Below are positions 62,067-64,000 of a stretch of 64,000 nucleotides of DNA, in pieces (within the stretch, counting starts at the first letter, position 1; each line of letters starts with the position of its first letter). Below the pieces are notes generated by a model, which had not been told where the DNA came from, ran no database searches, and was given only the letters and a program-made list of their open reading frames with translations. Source of the DNA: NAK19 sp034434515 (GTDB taxonomy: Bacteria > Chloroflexota > Anaerolineae > Anaerolineales > UBA4823); NCBI GenBank assembly GCA_034434515.1, contig DAOTZA010000043.1, forward strand, positions 20,253-84,252. The letters are read 5' to 3'. Made by a program: the position numbers and the translations under genes.

Positions 62067-63168
62067 ATGGAAGATCTGCTTGAAAGACTAAAGGAACAAT
62101 CCGAACGAATCCAACATCTTCTGGTGCGTCTTTGACATCCTAGAAAAAGAAAAACAATTCACCAAACTGCAAAAACAAACTGAAGCAGAAGACTTTTGGC
62201 AAAATCCGGATCAGGCTCAGGAGGTCATGAGGAAAATCTCCATCCTAAACGATGAGCTAGAGCCCTGGTTGGAATTGCGCCAGAAGGTTAACGATGCCCT
62301 GGAACTAGTTTCACTGGAGGATGAGACTTTACGAGAAGAACTCGAAGGTGAAATTGAGACCATTGAAGCCGCCATCCAAAAACGAGAGTTTTACGCCATG
62401 TTCTCGGGCAAATACGATCGTCACAATGCCCTATTGGCAATACACGCCGGTGCCGGGGGAACAGACTCGCAGGATTGGGCGGAGATGCTGGAGCGCATGT
62501 ATCTGCGCTGGGCAGAACGAAATGGATACCAGACGGAAATCCTCGATCGGAGTATCGGAGAAGAAGCCGGCATCAAGAGTGTCACCATCTCAGTCGAAGG
62601 AAAATACGCCTATGGGTATTTACGCTCCGAGAAAGGCGTCCACCGTTTAGTGCGGTTATCTCCTTTTGATGCCTCCCATCGCCGTCATACATCCTTTGCA
62701 TTGGTTGAAGTCCTTCCCCAGGTAGAAGACGATAAAGAAATCGAAATCAACCCGAATGACTTACGCATCGACACCTTTCGCTCAGCCGGCGCAGGCGGAC
62801 AAAACGTACAAAAGAACGACACTGCTGTGCGCATTACCCATCTCCCGACGGGGATTGTTGTAACCTGTCAAAATGAACGTTCTCAGGTTCAAAATCGTGA
62901 AAATGCCCTGCGCGTGTTACGGGCACGGCTGCTGGAACTCAAGCAAAGAGAACAAGAAGAACAGATCGCTCAACTGCGCGGGGAATTCCAAAAAGTCGAG
63001 TGGGGGAGTCAAATCCGCTCGTATGTGCTTCATCCCTACCAAATGGTCAAAGACCATCGCACCGGTTATGAGACCAGCAATACCACCGCTGTCTTAGATG
63101 GGGAACTGAATGGTTTTATGGAAGCTTACTTGCGCAGTCAAATTGGCGAAATCGCTTCCTCCGGTTAG
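62067..63168 (+). CDS. prfB: Peptide chain release factor 2 (programmed +1 frameshift)
   Basis: The start ATG at 62067 opens a 22-codon frame ending at CTT TGA C (62130-62136). Reading resumes in the +1 frame as GAC at 62134 and runs to 63168, giving a protein of about 366 residues. The TGA is the classic RF2 autoregulatory site. The main part holds GAGGTDSQDWAEML, the SPF recognition loop in LSPFDASHRRHTS and the catalytic GGQ in SAGAGGQNVQKN. It releases proteins at UGA and UAA. The Shine-Dalgarno-like stimulator upstream of the slip site is weak (CTGGTG). Eighteen bases after ftsY. Confidence 0.95.
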
Positions 63169-64000
63169 ATTTCTGTGGCTGTTGTTAATTGGCTTATTGC
63201 TGAGTGGATGTGTGAGCCTCTATGATCCAGAGTCCTCACACGAGTGGCACACGGATCGCATTTATACACTGCAAAATAACGAGATTGTCTCCCAGACTAT
63301 ATTTCTAACCCAGGCTTCTCTCAGCAAAATTAACCTTAGGATCACTCCCATCGAGCCAGTTCCCGCCGATGCTAGACTCACCCTGACACTGATCGGTTTG
63401 AATGAGAAACCGAAATATGTCTACTCTCTTACCCAACCGTTAAGTGCTTGCCATCAGGGAATCTGTACCTTTGTCATTGCCAATAACCAGTTTATCCCTA
63501 AAGGCAGGTATGCCATTGGGATTGAAGCCTCATCCGCAATTCATCTTTGGGGCAATCGCCTTGATAGCTATCCCCAGGGCAGTTTTTCCATTAATAACCA
63601 AGAAACCTTCTCGGATTTAGCTTTCTCTTTAGAATACCGCTACACGAGGCAAAGTTTCCTAACCGACCTTTTGCGGTTAGGGAGAGACATATGGCTTCTG
63701 CTTCCTTCGATCGCCTTATTGATAACACCCGGTTTACTGGTGCTTAAGCTTCTTCGCCCATCCCTGCCAAACGACCAATCCCTGAGCTTTTACCTGTTGA
63801 TCAGCACAAGTATCGCTGTTCTGGCAGTGGGCATGGCCTGGACAAGCCTGTTTCACTTGCACTGGCATCCAGCATTTGTTCGTTTACTTTTTTATGGTGG
63901 CTTTCTGATCTTGGTTATCTTGGCTATGCGCAATCTTCGCACCTGGGCGACAAAGCTTCACATCGAAGACCTCTTTTTATTCCTAATTTTCTGCCTCGCC
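63143..64000 (+). CDS. Membrane lipoprotein of unknown function, cut by the window end
   Basis: An open frame with no stop runs to the last base. An N-terminal signal (FLWLLLIGLLL) ends in the lipobox LLSGC. An extracytoplasmic region of about 150 residues follows. At least three or four membrane helices come after it (WLLLPSIALLITPGLLVL, YLLISTSIAVLAVGMAW, LLFYGGFLILVILAM). The start is uncertain: no ATG fits, and a TTG at 63143 inside prfB would give MAKSLPPV. A TTG at 63182 is possible but would shorten the signal. It may be the N-terminus of a large multi-spanning protein; I do not recognise the family. Confidence 0.7.
   Translation, partial: MAKSLPPVRFLWLLLIGLLLSGCVSLYDPESSHEWHTDRIYTLQNNEIVSQTIFLTQASLSKINLRITPIEPVPADARLTLTLIGLNEKPKYVYSLTQPLSACHQGICTFVIANNQFIPKGRYAIGIEASSAIHLWGNRLDSYPQGSFSINNQETFSDLAFSLEYRYTRQSFLTDLLRLGRDIWLLLPSIALLITPGLLVLKLLRPSLPNDQSLSFYLLISTSIAVLAVGMAWTSLFHLHWHPAFVRLLFYGGFLILVILAMRNLRTWATKLHIEDLFLFLIFCLA

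Noticed and set aside
62067..62226. prfB looking like a gene broken by an early stop
   Set aside because: The stop is the in-frame TGA of CTT TGA C with the remainder intact in the +1 frame, the known RF2 autoregulatory frameshift.
1..64000. Horizontal-transfer island or mobile element
   Set aside because: No transposase, integrase, terminal repeats or abrupt change in gene style was seen; the single tRNA-Gly shows no flanking repeat of its 3' end.

Overview
This window looks like a chromosomal segment of an anaerobic member of the Chloroflexota, most likely class Anaerolineae. That is an inference from gene content: tungsten-type aldehyde:ferredoxin oxidoreductase, an ADP-forming acyl-CoA synthetase carrying an acetyltransferase domain, a MoaD-MoaE fusion, Thr/Pro-rich linkers in exported proteins, and many GAF-domain sensors. 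No rRNA is present to fix the taxonomy. Coding density is high, with many ATGA overlaps. No insertion sequence, prophage, CRISPR array or obvious pseudogene was seen. No stretch over about 300 bases lacks a gene, apart from the 7748-8127 gap, which holds a tRNA.

Layout. 1-3260 (minus strand): an Lrp/AsnC regulator followed by two class-III aminotransferases, with two matching palindromes upstream. 3348-4235: a small membrane protein and a YtxH protein. 4347-7747 (minus): aldehyde oxidoreductase coupled to NAD(P)HX repair. 7989-8060: tRNA-Gly(CCC). 8128-18412: a signalling cluster of two CheY-like regulators, a GAF protein, a Cache-HAMP-GAF membrane sensor, an orphan ParA, a multi-GAF hybrid histidine kinase, a threonine-synthase-like PLP enzyme fused to a receiver domain, and an EamA exporter. 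18532-25661: ornithine carbamoyltransferase, alanine dehydrogenase, CoA-transferase, pyruvate kinase and a degenerate DNA-methyltransferase-like protein. About 25684-25851: a probable 6S-like RNA. 25898-28306 (minus): aspS and an XRE-cupin regulator, divergent from the acyl-CoA synthetase (28516-31281). 31485-34211: an HlyD-like lipoprotein, a LysM-M23 peptidase and a DUF4870 protein. 34337-37799: a tandem glycine riboswitch with an intrinsic terminator and gcvH-gcvPA-gcvPB. 37940-44124: a nucleoside kinase, tgt, uppP, a lipid kinase, a PlsC acyltransferase and a DsbA-like protein. 44130-50174 (minus): maoC-like gene, class A PBP, GNAT protein and alcohol dehydrogenase. 50415-51600: two PII-like (DarA-type) genes facing an AMMECR1 gene. 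51800-54342: rpsF-ssb-rpsR and a parvulin. 54478-61075 (minus): moaC, moaD-moaE, thrC, rnc, smc. 61131-64000: ftsY, prfB with a programmed +1 frameshift, and a truncated membrane lipoprotein gene.

How it fits together. The metabolic genes suggest fermentation of amino acids and peptides: aminotransferases, alanine dehydrogenase, glycine cleavage, ornithine carbamoyltransferase, aldehyde oxidation with ferredoxin, and ATP recovered by pyruvate kinase and ADP-forming acyl-CoA synthetase. moaC and moaDE would supply pterin for the aldehyde oxidoreductase. The most unusual segment is 8128-17397: a phosphorelay-type cluster whose last gene puts a receiver domain with an intact phospho-acceptor Asp on a PLP enzyme, and which also contains an orphan ParA. 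I know of no description of this combination, and it is my best candidate for an undescribed system.
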